Assembly: GCA_023398375.1 (NCBI GenBank)
Contig: JAEWSH010000018.1
Coordinates: 116,759 to 180,758, forward strand
Direction: 5' to 3'
Source of the DNA: Bacillota bacterium
GTDB taxonomy: Bacteria > Bacillota > Clostridia > Lachnospirales > Lachnospiraceae
DNA length: 64,000 nt
The position numbers and the translations under genes are program-made. Shown here one piece after another: positions 1-8,831 of this stretch. The stretch's first letter is position 1. The number at the start of each line of letters is the position of its first letter. Below the pieces are notes generated by a model that saw only the letters and a list, made by a program, of their open reading frames with translations, was not told the origin of the DNA and made no database searches.

Positions 1-66
1 GCCAATTAAAGTAATCTTTGCAGTTACAGAATTATAAGAACGAGTCATGTAATGCTAAGATAAACG

Positions 67-102
67 AAGGTTTTTCGCTGCTTAGCGGAAAACCTTTTGT
101 TG
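67..102 (+). terminator. Hairpin with T-rich tail
   Basis: Arms at 67-79 and 84-96 pair over 13 bp with one G-T wobble around a GCTT loop, and a T-rich run follows. It probably ends a transcript entering from the left of the window. The tail is short, so termination is inferred. Confidence 0.5.
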
Positions 103-122
103 TAATAGAAAGGTGGAAATAT

Positions 123-173
123 ATGAATTTTAAATTTGGAGTGGACAGTTTTATTTGGACAGAAAAATTTACA
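123..173 (+). pseudogene. 5' fragment of a sugar-phosphate isomerase/epimerase-like gene
   Basis: An AAAGGTGG ribosome site is followed by ATG and about 17 codons beginning MNFKFGVDSFIWTEKF. This resembles the first strand of the TIM-barrel tagatose/psicose-epimerase family. The similarity stops near 173, after which the sequence belongs to a dhaL remnant in a different frame. I read it as the start of a gene whose remainder was deleted. The fragment is short, so the family call is tentative. Confidence 0.4.
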
Positions 174-180
174 GGAAATT

Positions 181-459
181 GGCAGCGCAAAACGTGGAGA
201 CAAAACATTACTGGATACACTTTTTCCCGCAATGGAGGCTTATAGAAAGGCACTTGAAGATGGTTAAGATTTTATGGAAGCATTAGATGAATTAAAGAAC
301 GGGGCTAAAGAGGGATAGCAGTCTACAGAAAGTATGATTGCCAGAATCGGAAGAGCAAGCAGACTGAGAGAACGTTCCAGAAGAGTTTTGGATGCCGGAG
401 CAACCAGCAGTTATTTGATACTGACTTCTATAGTCACATCACTTCAGAACATAAAATAG
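181..459 (+). pseudogene. dhaL: Decayed 3' end of dihydroxyacetone kinase subunit DhaL
   Basis: One frame from 181 to the stop at 457-459 reads as the C-terminal part of DhaL, the ADP-binding subunit of PEP-dependent dihydroxyacetone kinase. Visible are GDKTLLDTLFPAMEAYRKAL from 196, then an IGRASRLRERS stretch and DAGATSSYLIL, which match the nucleotide-binding end of the family. Two in-frame stops interrupt it, TAA after the EDG residues and TAG after KEG, and the N-terminal half is missing. The gene is therefore dead. It is joined out of frame to an epimerase-like start, which points to a deletion that fused two sugar-metabolism genes. Confidence 0.75.
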
Positions 460-636
460 TGCAAAATGAATATAAAATATATAAAAGTAAAATAGAAATA
501 TACACAAATACCAATTAAATAAAATTAAATCAAAATGAATGTGTGATAAATTACAATATAACACTGTAATAATGGCTAAAAATATACGATTATAACAAAT
601 AAGGTGCAAAAACAAGTCTTTTGAAGGGTATATAAA

Positions 637-666
637 TTGTGAGAGCTTTGTTACAATAGGTATAAG
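637..666 (+). promoter_or_regulatory. Possible promoter of the fructose-type PTS operon
   Basis: TTGTGA at 637-642 and TATAAG at 661-666 are 18 bp apart, about 70 bp before the first PTS gene. The surrounding 460-734 stretch is very AT-rich and I see no gene in it. No antiterminator-type RNA like that of the second PTS operon is apparent here. Confidence 0.3.
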
Positions 667-734
667 ATAATTCAAAACAAATATGCGCATGTTTTTATAA
701 GAATTATTTACGAAAAAGAAAGGAAGGATTTTAA

Positions 735-1217
735 GTGGGAGATCAAGTAATCCAAATTGGAGAGGTGTTATTGAAAGAGCTCATGATTATTGACATACCC
801 CCTTTCCGGGATAAAGAAGAACTATTTTGGTATATTTCTGAAAAGTTCGAAGAGAGCGGAGTCGTTTCAGATAAAGTTGCCTTTAGGCAATCCTTAGATG
901 CAAGGGAGGGTTTGGGTTCAACTTATATGGGCGAATATATCGCAATTCCACATGGAAAATGCAAAGAAGTCATAAAATCTGGAGTGGGATTCATTCGATG
1001 TAAGGACAGTTTTTTATATCACTCTGGTGAGGAAGAAGGACCTGTAAAATATATTTTTGTATTGGCCATTGTAGATAATCAGGAAGATAATTCTCATTTA
1101 AGAATCCTGGCCACTTTATCAGGCTATCTTGCCAGAGAGGAATTTCAGGAATTAATTACAAGTGTGCAAAGTTATGAGGAACTATTAATTGGAATAAATC
1201 AATTAGCATTAAATTAG
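735..1217 (+). CDS. PTS fructose/mannitol-type IIA component
   Basis: Cytoplasmic phosphocarrier that takes phosphate from HPr and passes it to the IIB subunit of the same permease. It is 160 residues long, the size of a free-standing EIIA of the PTS_EIIA_2 family. The phosphorylated histidine lies in IAIPHGK (His73). The start is GTG at 735, chosen because AGGAAGG stands about 8 bases upstream. It is the first gene of an operon with IIB, IIC, HPr and Enzyme I, so the whole relay is encoded together. The sugar cannot be read from the sequence; the fragments of sugar genes just upstream suggest a ketose or polyol. Confidence 0.88.
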   Translation: MGDQVIQIGEVLLKELMIIDIPPFRDKEELFWYISEKFEESGVVSDKVAFRQSLDAREGLGSTYMGEYIAIPHGKCKEVIKSGVGFIRCKDSFLYHSGEEEGPVKYIFVLAIVDNQEDNSHLRILATLSGYLAREEFQELITSVQSYEELLIGINQLALN

Positions 1218-1236
1218 TATGGGAAGGAGGATCACA

Positions 1237-1533
1237 ATGTTTATAATTGCCGTAACATCTTGTGCGACGGGGATCGCGCACTCGTATATGTCTGCAGAAG
1301 CCATAAAAAAAGTATGCAAGAAAAATGGACATACTTGCAAAGTCGAAATACAAGGAGCACTTGGAATCGAAAATCAGTTATCGAAATCAGATATTGCCAG
1401 TGCAGATCTGCTGGTATACGCAAACGACGTTGGGATAACAAAAGCGGATCGCTTTAAGGATTTTCCGAAAAGTAAGATCAAACATTTTTCACCTCATGAT
1501 GTTATTAGGAATCCTGACGTTATCTTACAATAG
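1237..1533 (+). CDS. PTS fructose-type IIB component
   Basis: Small phosphocarrier of 98 residues that receives phosphate from IIA on a cysteine and phosphorylates the sugar during transport. The active-site loop is TSCATGIAHS with Cys9, the CxTGxAHT signature of fructose IIB domains. The upstream in-frame ATG at 1219 lies before the ribosome site GGAAGGAGG (about 1221-1229), so the ATG at 1237 is used. The gene follows IIA by 19 bases and precedes IIC, in the order of a split fructose permease. Confidence 0.9.
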   Translation: MFIIAVTSCATGIAHSYMSAEAIKKVCKKNGHTCKVEIQGALGIENQLSKSDIASADLLVYANDVGITKADRFKDFPKSKIKHFSPHDVIRNPDVILQ

Positions 1534-1566
1534 TAATTTTTGAACGGAGAAAGGAAGGTATTTTTT

Positions 1567-2610
1567 ATGAATGAGGTATTAAAAGATATTAAACAGTCTC
1601 TATTGACAGGTGTTTCTTATATGCTTCCGTTTGTTGTTGCCGGAGGTATCTTAGTAGCAATCGGTTTTGCAGGGGGCGGAGCGGTTGCAGTAACACAAAG
1701 TGAGACTGGATTCTGGTCCAGAATCTTTTGGTGGGGGAAAGACGCTTTCGGGATGATGGTTCCTATTATGGCAGCCTATGTGGCATTTTCTATAGGTGAT
1801 AAACCTGCGATACTTCCGGGCATGATTGCCGGAATCTGTGCAGATGATATTGGAGGAGGATTCTTAGCTGCGTTGGTCGGAGGTATTATTGCAGGGTATC
1901 TTGTACAGTGGCTGAAGAAAATACCGCTACCGCGTGCATTAAGATCATTACTTCCAACGTTGATCATCCCGGTTATAGGGACACTTACAATCGGTTTTAT
2001 AATGGAAATCGTATTAGGCGGACCAATTGCAGCAATTAATCAGGGAATGCTGGATTTCTTAAGTGGATTACAGGGAAGTGCACTTGTTGTACTGGGATTG
2101 GTACAAGGTGCTATGCTGGCTTTTGATTTAGGAGGACCTGTTAATAAAGCGGCATATGCTTTTGCGCTTGCGACACAGGCTGCAGGTAATAATGCACCCA
2201 TGGCAGCGAATTTTGTAGCATCAATGGTGCCGCCGTTATCACTTGCGCTGGCTATGGTTGTTTCGAAAAAGAAATTTACAAAGACAGAACGGGATGCAAC
2301 AGGTGGATGCTTTATAGGTGGCTTAGCCATGATATCAGAATTTGCAATTCCATTTGCGACCGGAAATCCATTACTTTATATTCCGTGCTTTATGGCAGGA
2401 GGTGCAGTAGGGGCTATCAGTTCATATTTATTCGGGTGTACTATGGCTGCTCCTCACGGAGGATATTTTGTGGTGGCATTATGTAATAAACCGATTTTAC
2501 TTACTTTGGCATTGCTGATAGGTTCAGCAGTCAGTTGTGCCCTGATATTGGTATTAAAAAAAGCGCCATCTGAGGATGAACTTGCGATGGACGGAGAACA
2601 GGAAGATTAA
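1567..2610 (+). CDS. PTS fructose-type IIC membrane component
   Basis: Integral membrane channel of the fructose PTS family, 347 residues. It binds the sugar and carries it across while IIB phosphorylates it. Hydrophobic glycine-rich segments run through the whole chain, starting with LLTGVSYMLPFVVAGGILVA, the conserved first segment of EIIC. The AFDLGGPVNKAAYAF and EFAIPFA stretches are typical of fructose IIC. The ATG at 1567 is preferred over 1540 because AAAGGAAGG stands just before it and the shorter product matches the family's start. It is followed by a strong hairpin that separates it from HPr. Confidence 0.9.
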   Translation: MNEVLKDIKQSLLTGVSYMLPFVVAGGILVAIGFAGGGAVAVTQSETGFWSRIFWWGKDAFGMMVPIMAAYVAFSIGDKPAILPGMIAGICADDIGGGFLAALVGGIIAGYLVQWLKKIPLPRALRSLLPTLIIPVIGTLTIGFIMEIVLGGPIAAINQGMLDFLSGLQGSALVVLGLVQGAMLAFDLGGPVNKAAYAFALATQAAGNNAPMAANFVASMVPPLSLALAMVVSKKKFTKTERDATGGCFIGGLAMISEFAIPFATGNPLLYIPCFMAGGAVGAISSYLFGCTMAAPHGGYFVVALCNKPILLTLALLIGSAVSCALILVLKKAPSEDELAMDGEQED

Positions 2611-2615
2611 CAGAT

Positions 2616-2655
2616 AAATGTGTAGCACAAATGTATCTTTGTGCTGCACATTTAA
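2616..2655 (+). terminator. Internal operon hairpin after IIC
   Basis: Arms 2616-2631 and 2638-2653 pair over 16 bp with a single wobble and a short loop. It lies between IIC and the HPr gene with no long T tract, so it may protect the upstream messenger or reduce expression of HPr and Enzyme I rather than stop transcription. Confidence 0.6.
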
Positions 2656-2694
2656 TACAAAATAACGAAAATCATATGCATAATAGGAGAAGTT

Positions 2695-2952
2695 ATGAAA
2701 AGCTTTAGATATGTGGTTACAGACGAGGAAGGACTTCACGCAAGACCGGCAAGGCTGTTGGTAAAAGAAGCAGAAAAATTAAAGAGTGTTATCATGATAG
2801 ATAAAAATGGACAAAAAGGCAGTGCAAAGAAAATATTTGCGGTAATGGCTCTTGGCGTAAAAAAAAGCGAGGAGGTTACTATTACAATAGAAGGAGATAC
2901 GGAAGAGTCAGATTATATTATTATAGAAGACTTTTTCAAAACAAATCTATAG
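2695..2952 (+). CDS. HPr-family phosphocarrier lacking the regulatory serine
   Basis: Phosphocarrier of 85 residues that moves phosphate from Enzyme I to the IIA domain. The phosphorylated His15 sits in GLHARPA, as in all HPr proteins. Position 46, the serine that HPr kinase phosphorylates in Firmicutes, is lysine here (AKKIFAVM). The protein should therefore work as a carrier but not as a CcpA co-repressor, which marks it as a dedicated copy for this operon rather than the general HPr. GGAGAAG precedes the ATG. Its partner Enzyme I follows after 21 bases. Confidence 0.88.
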   Translation: MKSFRYVVTDEEGLHARPARLLVKEAEKLKSVIMIDKNGQKGSAKKIFAVMALGVKKSEEVTITIEGDTEESDYIIIEDFFKTNL

Positions 2953-2973
2953 GGAAACGGAAGGAGGATGTTC

Positions 2974-4587
2974 ATGAAAAGGATATCGGGAAAATCTGTT
3001 TTCGCAGGTATTGCAATTGGGAAAATAGCTGTTTTTGAAAAAGATGCGCAGAACATCAAAAGGATACACATTCAAGATACTGAGGCAGAGGTCGCCAGAG
3101 CGGAGAAGGCTTGTGAACAGGCTGTGATGCAGCTTCAGGGGCTGTATGATAAGGCAAAGAATGAAATTGGAGAATCTGGAGCGGCTGTATTTGAAGTACA
3201 TCAGATGATGATTTCGGATGAAGATTATCAGGATTCCATTAAAAATATAATTACGGTACAAAGTGTAAATGCAGAATATGCGGTAGCAGTTACCGGTGAT
3301 AATTTTTCTTCAATGTTTACCGAAATGAATGATGAATATATGCAGGCAAGAGCAGCTGATGTAAAAGATATTTCTACGCGAATCATCAATATATTATTGG
3401 GAAAAAAAGAAAATAACTTATCTTCCGGGGAGCCTGTTATTATCTTAGCAGAAGATCTGGCGCCAAGTGAGACCATACAGCTTGACAAAAGTAAAGTACT
3501 TGCATTTATAACCCGCTTTGGAGCTACTAATTCGCATACTGCTATATTGGCAAGGACTATGAATATACCTGCAATTATAAATCTGGACTATACAAAAGAG
3601 GATAATGGAAAACTTGGTATTGTGGATGGATATAAAGGACTGCTTATAATTGAACCGAATGAGAATACGATAATGGAATATGAAGCACTGATTAGAAAAG
3701 AAGAAGAAAAGAAAAACATGTTTCGTACCATGACAGGAAAAGAAACGATAACAAAGAGCGGAAAAAAGATCCAATTGTATGCCAACATAGGAAGTGTTTC
3801 GGATATTGGAAATGTAATGCTGAATGATGGTGAGGGAATTGGTCTGTTCCGTAGTGAATTCTTATATCTGGAATCTGATCACCTGCCTACGGAGGAGGAA
3901 CAACTTCAAGCCTATAAAAAAGCAGCCGAATGTATGGGCGGGAAAAAAGTAATTATCAGAACCCTTGACATAGGGGCAGATAAGCAAGTACCATATTTAG
4001 ATTTGGGAGAGGAAGAAAATCCTGCAATGGGATACCGCGCTATTCGAATCTGCTTACAGGATACGGAACTATTTAAAACACAGTTACGTGCTATTTTCAG
4101 GGCTAGTGCCTTTGGGAATATTGCAGTCATGTATCCTATGATAATATCCGTGGATGAAGTACAGCAGACAAAGAAGCTGGTAAAAGAGGTTCAGGAAGAA
4201 CTGAAAAAAGAAAATTATCCATTTTCACAGATAGAGCAGGGTATTATGATTGAAACACCGGCAGCAGTTATGATTAGTGAATTATTGGCAGAGGAAGTTG
4301 ATTTTTTCAGTATCGGAACAAATGATTTAACACAATATACATTGGCTATCGACAGGCAGAACAGTAAATTGGATTCTATTTATAATTCCCACCATGAAGC
4401 AATATTACGAATGATTCAGATGGTAATTGATAACGGACATAAAAAAAACTGCTGGGTCGGAATTTGCGGGGAATTAGGAGCAGATATTACACTGACTCAG
4501 GCCTTTATTGAGATGGGGATTGACGAATTATCCGTTTCACCTGCATGCATCTTACCTATTCGCAAATTAATCAGAGATCTTCCATAA
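2974..4587 (+). CDS. ptsI: PTS Enzyme I (PEP-protein phosphotransferase)
   Basis: Autophosphorylates from phosphoenolpyruvate and passes phosphate to HPr. At 537 residues it is slightly shorter than the usual 570. The phosphorylated histidine is in GATNSHTAILARTM (His188). The C-terminal PEP-binding barrel shows FFSIGTNDLTQYTLA and the active-site GICGELGAD. ATG at 2968 touches the ribosome site AAGGAGG, so the ATG at 2974, six bases away, is the better start and gives the same length as the second Enzyme I at 18949. A terminator follows the gene. A second Enzyme I 16 kb away implies separate phosphorelays. Confidence 0.93.
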   Translation: MKRISGKSVFAGIAIGKIAVFEKDAQNIKRIHIQDTEAEVARAEKACEQAVMQLQGLYDKAKNEIGESGAAVFEVHQMMISDEDYQDSIKNIITVQSVNAEYAVAVTGDNFSSMFTEMNDEYMQARAADVKDISTRIINILLGKKENNLSSGEPVIILAEDLAPSETIQLDKSKVLAFITRFGATNSHTAILARTMNIPAIINLDYTKEDNGKLGIVDGYKGLLIIEPNENTIMEYEALIRKEEEKKNMFRTMTGKETITKSGKKIQLYANIGSVSDIGNVMLNDGEGIGLFRSEFLYLESDHLPTEEEQLQAYKKAAECMGGKKVIIRTLDIGADKQVPYLDLGEEENPAMGYRAIRICLQDTELFKTQLRAIFRASAFGNIAVMYPMIISVDEVQQTKKLVKEVQEELKKENYPFSQIEQGIMIETPAAVMISELLAEEVDFFSIGTNDLTQYTLAIDRQNSKLDSIYNSHHEAILRMIQMVIDNGHKKNCWVGICGELGADITLTQAFIEMGIDELSVSPACILPIRKLIRDLP

Positions 4588-4594
4588 TGATAGA

Positions 4595-4634
4595 AGCACC
4601 TCATACCTATGAAAATGGATATGAGGTGCTTTCA
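4595..4634 (+). terminator. Terminator of the first PTS operon
   Basis: AGCACCTCATA at 4595-4605 pairs with TATGAGGTGCT at 4620-4630 and is followed by a short T-rich run. It lies directly after Enzyme I. Confidence 0.75.
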
Positions 4635-4673
4635 TGTTTCGGTAATAAAAAAGTGATAAAAATCAGACAAACA

Positions 4674-4682
4674 TGGTATAAT
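4674..4682 (+). promoter_or_regulatory. Extended -10 promoter element
   Basis: TGGTATAAT is a perfect TATAAT with the upstream TG of extended -10 promoters, about 58 bp before the DUF1624 gene. No clear -35 box is visible. Confidence 0.5.
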
Positions 4683-4739
4683 GAATATTATGAAGACGCG
4701 CAATAGTTAAATTACGACATGGCCAGGGGAGACTGTGAA

Positions 4740-5468
4740 ATGAGATACTATGTATTAGATGTAATTCGGGGAATTAATTTGATCAGTATGATTTTATATC
4801 ATTTTGTATGGGATGTTGCCTACATTACTGGTGGAAAATGGGCGTGGTTCGAATATGGTTTCGGCTACGTATGGCAGCAAAGCATATGCTGGATATTTAT
4901 AATACTTTCTGGTTTTTGCTGGTCGATGGGAAAAAGGCAATTAAAAAGAGGCTTTATAGTTTTTGCGGCAGGAGCGCTTATTTCCCTTGTAACCATAATC
5001 TTCGTACCAGATCAGAAAGTTATTTTTGGGATACTGACTTTACTAGGATCCAGTATGCTTCTGATGATTCCCCTAGAAAAGATATTATCAAAAATACCGC
5101 CCTCAGTCGGAATCGGCATTAGCAGTATGTTATTTATTTTATTTCGAAATGTGAATGATGGATATATGGGATTTGAAAATTGGAATTTGGTAAAAATACC
5201 TGCGTTCTTTTATCAAGACTATTTTATGACATATATGGGATTTCCAGGGCAGGATTTTCATTCTACAGATTATTTTTCAATATTTCCCTGGATATTTCTA
5301 TTTGTGGCAGGATATTTTTTATATTGGCTGATAAAGCAAAAAAATATAATATCGCTTTTGTCTTATAAAGGAATAGATGGATTAGAATTTATCGGAAAAC
5401 ATTCATTGATTATTTATATGCTGCATCAGCCTGTCATTTATGCAGCTCTATTCATATGGTTTCACTAA
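4740..5468 (+). CDS. DUF1624 heparan-alpha-glucosaminide N-acetyltransferase-like membrane protein
   Basis: Multi-pass membrane protein of 242 residues. The N-terminus carries YYVLDVIRGINLISMILYHF, the R-G-x3-x3-H pattern of the DUF1624 acyltransferase-like family (first-helix arginine and histidine), then WDVAY. About seven hydrophobic segments follow, ending in HSLIIYMLHQPVIYA, the conserved final helix. The ATG at 4740 is used because AGGGGAG lies 8 bases upstream; the earlier ATG at 4719 lies before that site. The gene stands alone between two terminators. Members are thought to transfer acyl groups to membrane or envelope sugars, but the substrate here is unknown. Confidence 0.8.
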   Translation: MRYYVLDVIRGINLISMILYHFVWDVAYITGGKWAWFEYGFGYVWQQSICWIFIILSGFCWSMGKRQLKRGFIVFAAGALISLVTIIFVPDQKVIFGILTLLGSSMLLMIPLEKILSKIPPSVGIGISSMLFILFRNVNDGYMGFENWNLVKIPAFFYQDYFMTYMGFPGQDFHSTDYFSIFPWIFLFVAGYFLYWLIKQKNIISLLSYKGIDGLEFIGKHSLIIYMLHQPVIYAALFIWFH

Positions 5469-5477
5469 TTGCATAAT

Positions 5478-5516
5478 AAAAAATGCGGATATGATAATGG
5501 TATCCGCATTTTTTTT
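5478..5516 (+). terminator. Strong intrinsic terminator
   Basis: AAATGCGGATA at 5481-5491 pairs with TATCCGCATTT at 5501-5511, followed by eight T. It closes the DUF1624 transcript. Confidence 0.9.
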
Positions 5517-5528
5517 ACTTAGATTGAA

Positions 5529-5565
5529 AGATAATACACCATATTGAAAGATTAGTGTATTATCT
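5529..5565 (+). promoter_or_regulatory. Inverted repeat upstream of the sugar ABC operon
   Basis: AGATAATACAC at 5529-5539 and GTGTATTATCT at 5555-5565 are perfect 11-bp arms 15 bp apart, about 70 bp before the binding-protein gene. The centre and flank share the direct repeat ATTGAAAGAT. It is a plausible binding site for the YesN-type regulator encoded downstream, or an RNA hairpin. Confidence 0.5.
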
Positions 5566-5634
5566 TGTGCGATTATGGATGCTACTATAAGTATAACAAA
5601 GAAAAGCAATATCACAATTTGGGAGGTAGAAAAA

Positions 5635-6975
5635 ATGAAAAGAAAAGTTTTATCGGTCTTACTTGCAGCAGCAATGGTAGTTTCCATGACTGCATGCGGA
5701 AGTAGTGCGGGGACGGCAACAAAAGATGCATCTTCAGATGGAGAAGCGGCAACTACAATAACAGAAGCTGAAGGAGAAGCAGTCACTATCAGAGTATTTT
5801 CAAATCTTCCTGATCGTACGACAGGCCAGGGATTTGTAGAACAAACATTATTTGATAATTATATGGCTGAAAATTCAAATGTTAAAATTGAAGTAGAAAC
5901 ATTGGATGATGAAGCTTATAAGACCAAATTCAAAGCATATGCTTCAGGAAGTGATATGCCGGATCTGGTAAATGCCTGGGGACAGCCATCTTTCTTAAAT
6001 GAGATTATTGACGCAGGGCTCCTTGCAGAACTAAATATGGATGATTATTCTGATTATGGTTTTATCAGTGGTTCTCTGGATGGGTTCAGTAAGAATGGAA
6101 AATTGTATGGATTAGCCAGAAATACAGATGTAATGGGCTTCTACTATAACAAGGCAATCTTTGAAAAGAACGGCTGGAAAGTACCGGCTACCTACGATGA
6201 ATTGATGGAACTTGCAGGTAAGATCAAAGAAACAGGAATGATTCCATGTAGTATGGATGGATCGGATAAGTGGCCCCTTTCAATCTATATTAATGATCTG
6301 ATGCAAAAAATAGACCCTGAAAGTAAGTCTCTCTTGCAGCCTTCTATTGCTAACGGAGATTTCTCTTCTCCAATTTACAAAGAGGCATGTGAGTTGTTTG
6401 TAAAAGCAGTAGATGCAGGTATGTTCCAAAGTGGATTTGAGACGACTGATTACGGTACCTCCAAAAACCTGTTTACGAATGGACAGGCAGCCATGTTTTA
6501 CATGGGAAGCTGGGAAATGTCCATGGCATCGGATGAGACAATATCACAAGACGTAAAAGATAACATTGGTGTATTTATGATGCCGGTAGTCGATGGGGGC
6601 AAAGGAAATGCAACGGATATTGCAGCCTGGAACGGAGGCGGATATGCGGTAACGGCCAATTCGGCAGTGAAAGAAGAAGCAATTAAGTTACTGAATTATA
6701 TGTTCTTACCAGAAAACTGGTCAAAGATCTGCTGGGAAAATGGTGTGTGTATGTCAGCACAGGATTATTCAGCATACTTAACAGGAAACGAAACATCAGT
6801 ACAACTTGATTTTACAGATATTGTTTCAGGAGCAACAAGTGTAACGGGTGTAACATTTAACGATTTAGAAAGTTCTGAATTCAAAACAATCAGCGAAGAT
6901 TTATCTCAGGAACTTGCTATTAAGGCAGTTACGGTAGATGAATTCACCAAAAGACTGGAAGAAGCTTGTAAATAA
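5635..6975 (+). CDS. Sugar ABC transporter substrate-binding lipoprotein
   Basis: Extracellular solute-binding protein family 1, 446 residues, anchored to the membrane by lipid. The signal peptide ends in MTACGSS with the lipidated Cys21. A low-complexity linker follows, then an MalE-like fold with DMPDLVNAWG, KLYGLARNTDVMGFYYNKAI and GQAAMFYMGSWEM, all characteristic of oligosaccharide-binding members. The ATG at 5635 follows GGGAGG; the upstream in-frame ATG at 5575 would put 20 charged residues before the signal. It heads an operon with two permeases and a YesM/YesN pair. No ATPase is encoded, so a shared MsmK-type ATPase is expected. Confidence 0.92.
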   Translation: MKRKVLSVLLAAAMVVSMTACGSSAGTATKDASSDGEAATTITEAEGEAVTIRVFSNLPDRTTGQGFVEQTLFDNYMAENSNVKIEVETLDDEAYKTKFKAYASGSDMPDLVNAWGQPSFLNEIIDAGLLAELNMDDYSDYGFISGSLDGFSKNGKLYGLARNTDVMGFYYNKAIFEKNGWKVPATYDELMELAGKIKETGMIPCSMDGSDKWPLSIYINDLMQKIDPESKSLLQPSIANGDFSSPIYKEACELFVKAVDAGMFQSGFETTDYGTSKNLFTNGQAAMFYMGSWEMSMASDETISQDVKDNIGVFMMPVVDGGKGNATDIAAWNGGGYAVTANSAVKEEAIKLLNYMFLPENWSKICWENGVCMSAQDYSAYLTGNETSVQLDFTDIVSGATSVTGVTFNDLESSEFKTISEDLSQELAIKAVTVDEFTKRLEEACK

Positions 6976-7005
6976 AAACAGCAAAAAGATAATAAAGGAA
7001 ACACG

Positions 7006-7047
7006 CAAATTGGCTGCCCCTGATTCAGATTTGGGCAGCCAAATTTG
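7006..7047 (+). terminator. Hairpin between binding protein and permease genes
   Basis: CAAATTGGCTGCCC at 7006-7019 pairs with GGGCAGCCAAATTTG at 7033-7047. It lies in the 85-bp gap after the binding-protein gene without a T tract, the usual place for a structure that stabilises the binding-protein messenger and lowers permease expression. Confidence 0.7.
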
Positions 7048-7060
7048 AAAGGAGGAGCAT

Positions 7061-7948
7061 GTGACAAAATTATACAGTAATAAATGGATCATCAGCAGTT
7101 TGGTCATTCCGGGGCTCTTGACATTTGTGTTCGCTATTCTGGCACCGATCTGTCTTAGTGTATATTATGGATTTACAGATTTTTCGGGGATAGGCTCGGT
7201 AACATTTATTGGATTAGATAACTATAAGGCTTTGCTGCATGATAGTGGTTTTTGGCTATCACTTAGAAATTCACTTCTGCTTGCTGTTGGATTTATCATC
7301 ATACAACATCCACTGGCAATTATAACAGCCACAATTATTGACAGGATACAAGGGAAAGCGGAAGGATTTTTTCGCTGTGTTTATTTCATTCCAAATGTAA
7401 TATCCGTTGCGATCATTGCGTATCTTTGGAAATTTATCTACAACCCTAATTTTGGTCTGTTTAATAAGATATTATTAAAGCTGGGATTTTCAGGAAATGT
7501 GAATTGGCTTGGCAGCGGAAATGCAATATGGTCAGTACTTCTTGTTCTGATTTGGCATGGTTTTGGATGGGGAATGCTGATCTACTATACAGGAATCAAG
7601 AACATAGATCCTGTGCTATATGAGGCAGCCGCAATAGATGGCGCTACTACGAAACAGGCTTTTTGGAGGATTACATTACCGCTTTTGAAGCCGGTTATTC
7701 AGATGAATGTGACGATGGCAATCATCGCTGCATTGAAACAAATGGAAACAGTATATCTCTTAACAGCAGGGGGTCCCGGAAATGAGACCCAGTTCCTGGC
7801 AAATTATTTATATAAACAAGCTTTCAAGTCTTATAAATATGGATACGGGAATTCCATCAGCGTTATTTTTATTTTGATATGTCTGGTATCGACTGTCTTG
7901 CTTAATAAGATATTTGCAGACAAAGCGGAAGTGAGGGTAAAATCATGA
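7061..7948 (+). CDS. Sugar ABC transporter permease, MalF/UgpA type
   Basis: Membrane permease of 295 residues with six predicted helices. The EAA loop that docks the ATPase reads EAAAIDGATTKQAFWRITLP. The order after the binding protein and the tail that overlaps the next permease are typical of carbohydrate uptake type 1 importers. The start is GTG at 7061, five bases after AAAGGAGG. It pairs with the MalG-type permease encoded next. Confidence 0.92.
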   Translation: MTKLYSNKWIISSLVIPGLLTFVFAILAPICLSVYYGFTDFSGIGSVTFIGLDNYKALLHDSGFWLSLRNSLLLAVGFIIIQHPLAIITATIIDRIQGKAEGFFRCVYFIPNVISVAIIAYLWKFIYNPNFGLFNKILLKLGFSGNVNWLGSGNAIWSVLLVLIWHGFGWGMLIYYTGIKNIDPVLYEAAAIDGATTKQAFWRITLPLLKPVIQMNVTMAIIAALKQMETVYLLTAGGPGNETQFLANYLYKQAFKSYKYGYGNSISVIFILICLVSTVLLNKIFADKAEVRVKS

Positions 7949-8787
7949 TAAGAAAAACGAATTCATTTTCTGCAGGAAAAGCAATATTGTTTATTGCTCT
8001 TGGCATTTTGGCGTTTATTCAGATTTTTCCCTTGATCTGGTTAGTAGATTTCTCACTTGCAAATCCAAATGAATTATTTACAAGTGGTATTTTGGTATGG
8101 CCGAAAGAAATCCAATGGGGTAATTATGTAAAAGCATTTGTAGATGGTAATTTTCTGCTGTATTTTAAGAATAGTTTATTAATTAATTCATTGGCAGTCC
8201 TTTTTGTACTACTGATTTCTGTAATGGCATCCTTTGCCTGTACGAGAATGCAATGGAAATTAAACGGTGTTGTAAAAACAATATTACTGCTGGGAATGAT
8301 GATACCGATCCATGCAACATTACTTCCAAACTATGTGATTTATGATAAATTAGGATTGACTGATACGATCTGGGCACTACTAATTCCATATATAGCATTT
8401 TCACTTCCGCAGGGAGTGTTTCTTACCTGTAGTTTTATGAGTTCCATTCCAAAAGAACTGGAGGAAGCAGCACTGCTCGATGGATGTGGAATCTATCGGA
8501 TCGTTTTTATCATTATGGTACCATTAATGAAAGCGTCACTCGTAACAGTTGCAATTATGACCTATCTGAATAACTGGAATGAATTTATGATGGCAAGTAC
8601 TTATCTGAGTACGAAGACGTGGAAGACACTTCCTTTTGCAATTTTGGAATTCACGGGTCAATATTCATCCAACTACGCAGTTCAGTTTGCGGTCATGGCA
8701 TTAACCGCAGCGCCGGCACTTATCATATATATCATACTGAATAAATATATCACGAAAGGTGTTGCAGCAGGCGCAGTAAAAGGTTAA
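7945..8787 (+). CDS. Sugar ABC transporter permease, MalG type
   Basis: Second permease of the importer, 280 residues, six helices. Its EAA motif is EEAALLDGCGIYRIVFIIMV. The ATG overlaps the stop of the first permease (ATGA at 7945), indicating translational coupling. With its partner it forms the channel for the sugar delivered by the lipoprotein encoded at 5635. The energy-coupling ATPase is absent from this locus. Confidence 0.92.
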   Translation: MIRKTNSFSAGKAILFIALGILAFIQIFPLIWLVDFSLANPNELFTSGILVWPKEIQWGNYVKAFVDGNFLLYFKNSLLINSLAVLFVLLISVMASFACTRMQWKLNGVVKTILLLGMMIPIHATLLPNYVIYDKLGLTDTIWALLIPYIAFSLPQGVFLTCSFMSSIPKELEEAALLDGCGIYRIVFIIMVPLMKASLVTVAIMTYLNNWNEFMMASTYLSTKTWKTLPFAILEFTGQYSSNYAVQFAVMALTAAPALIIYIILNKYITKGVAAGAVKG

Positions 8788-8831
8788 TATGAATAAAAAA
8801 TATGGAACAATTGGAGTGAAGTTTTTCTTAT

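Noticed and set aside
439..690. An 83-codon minus-strand frame in the AT-rich gap before the first PTS operon
   Set aside because: Extremely Ile/Phe/Tyr-rich and without start signals, as expected from AT-rich non-coding DNA.
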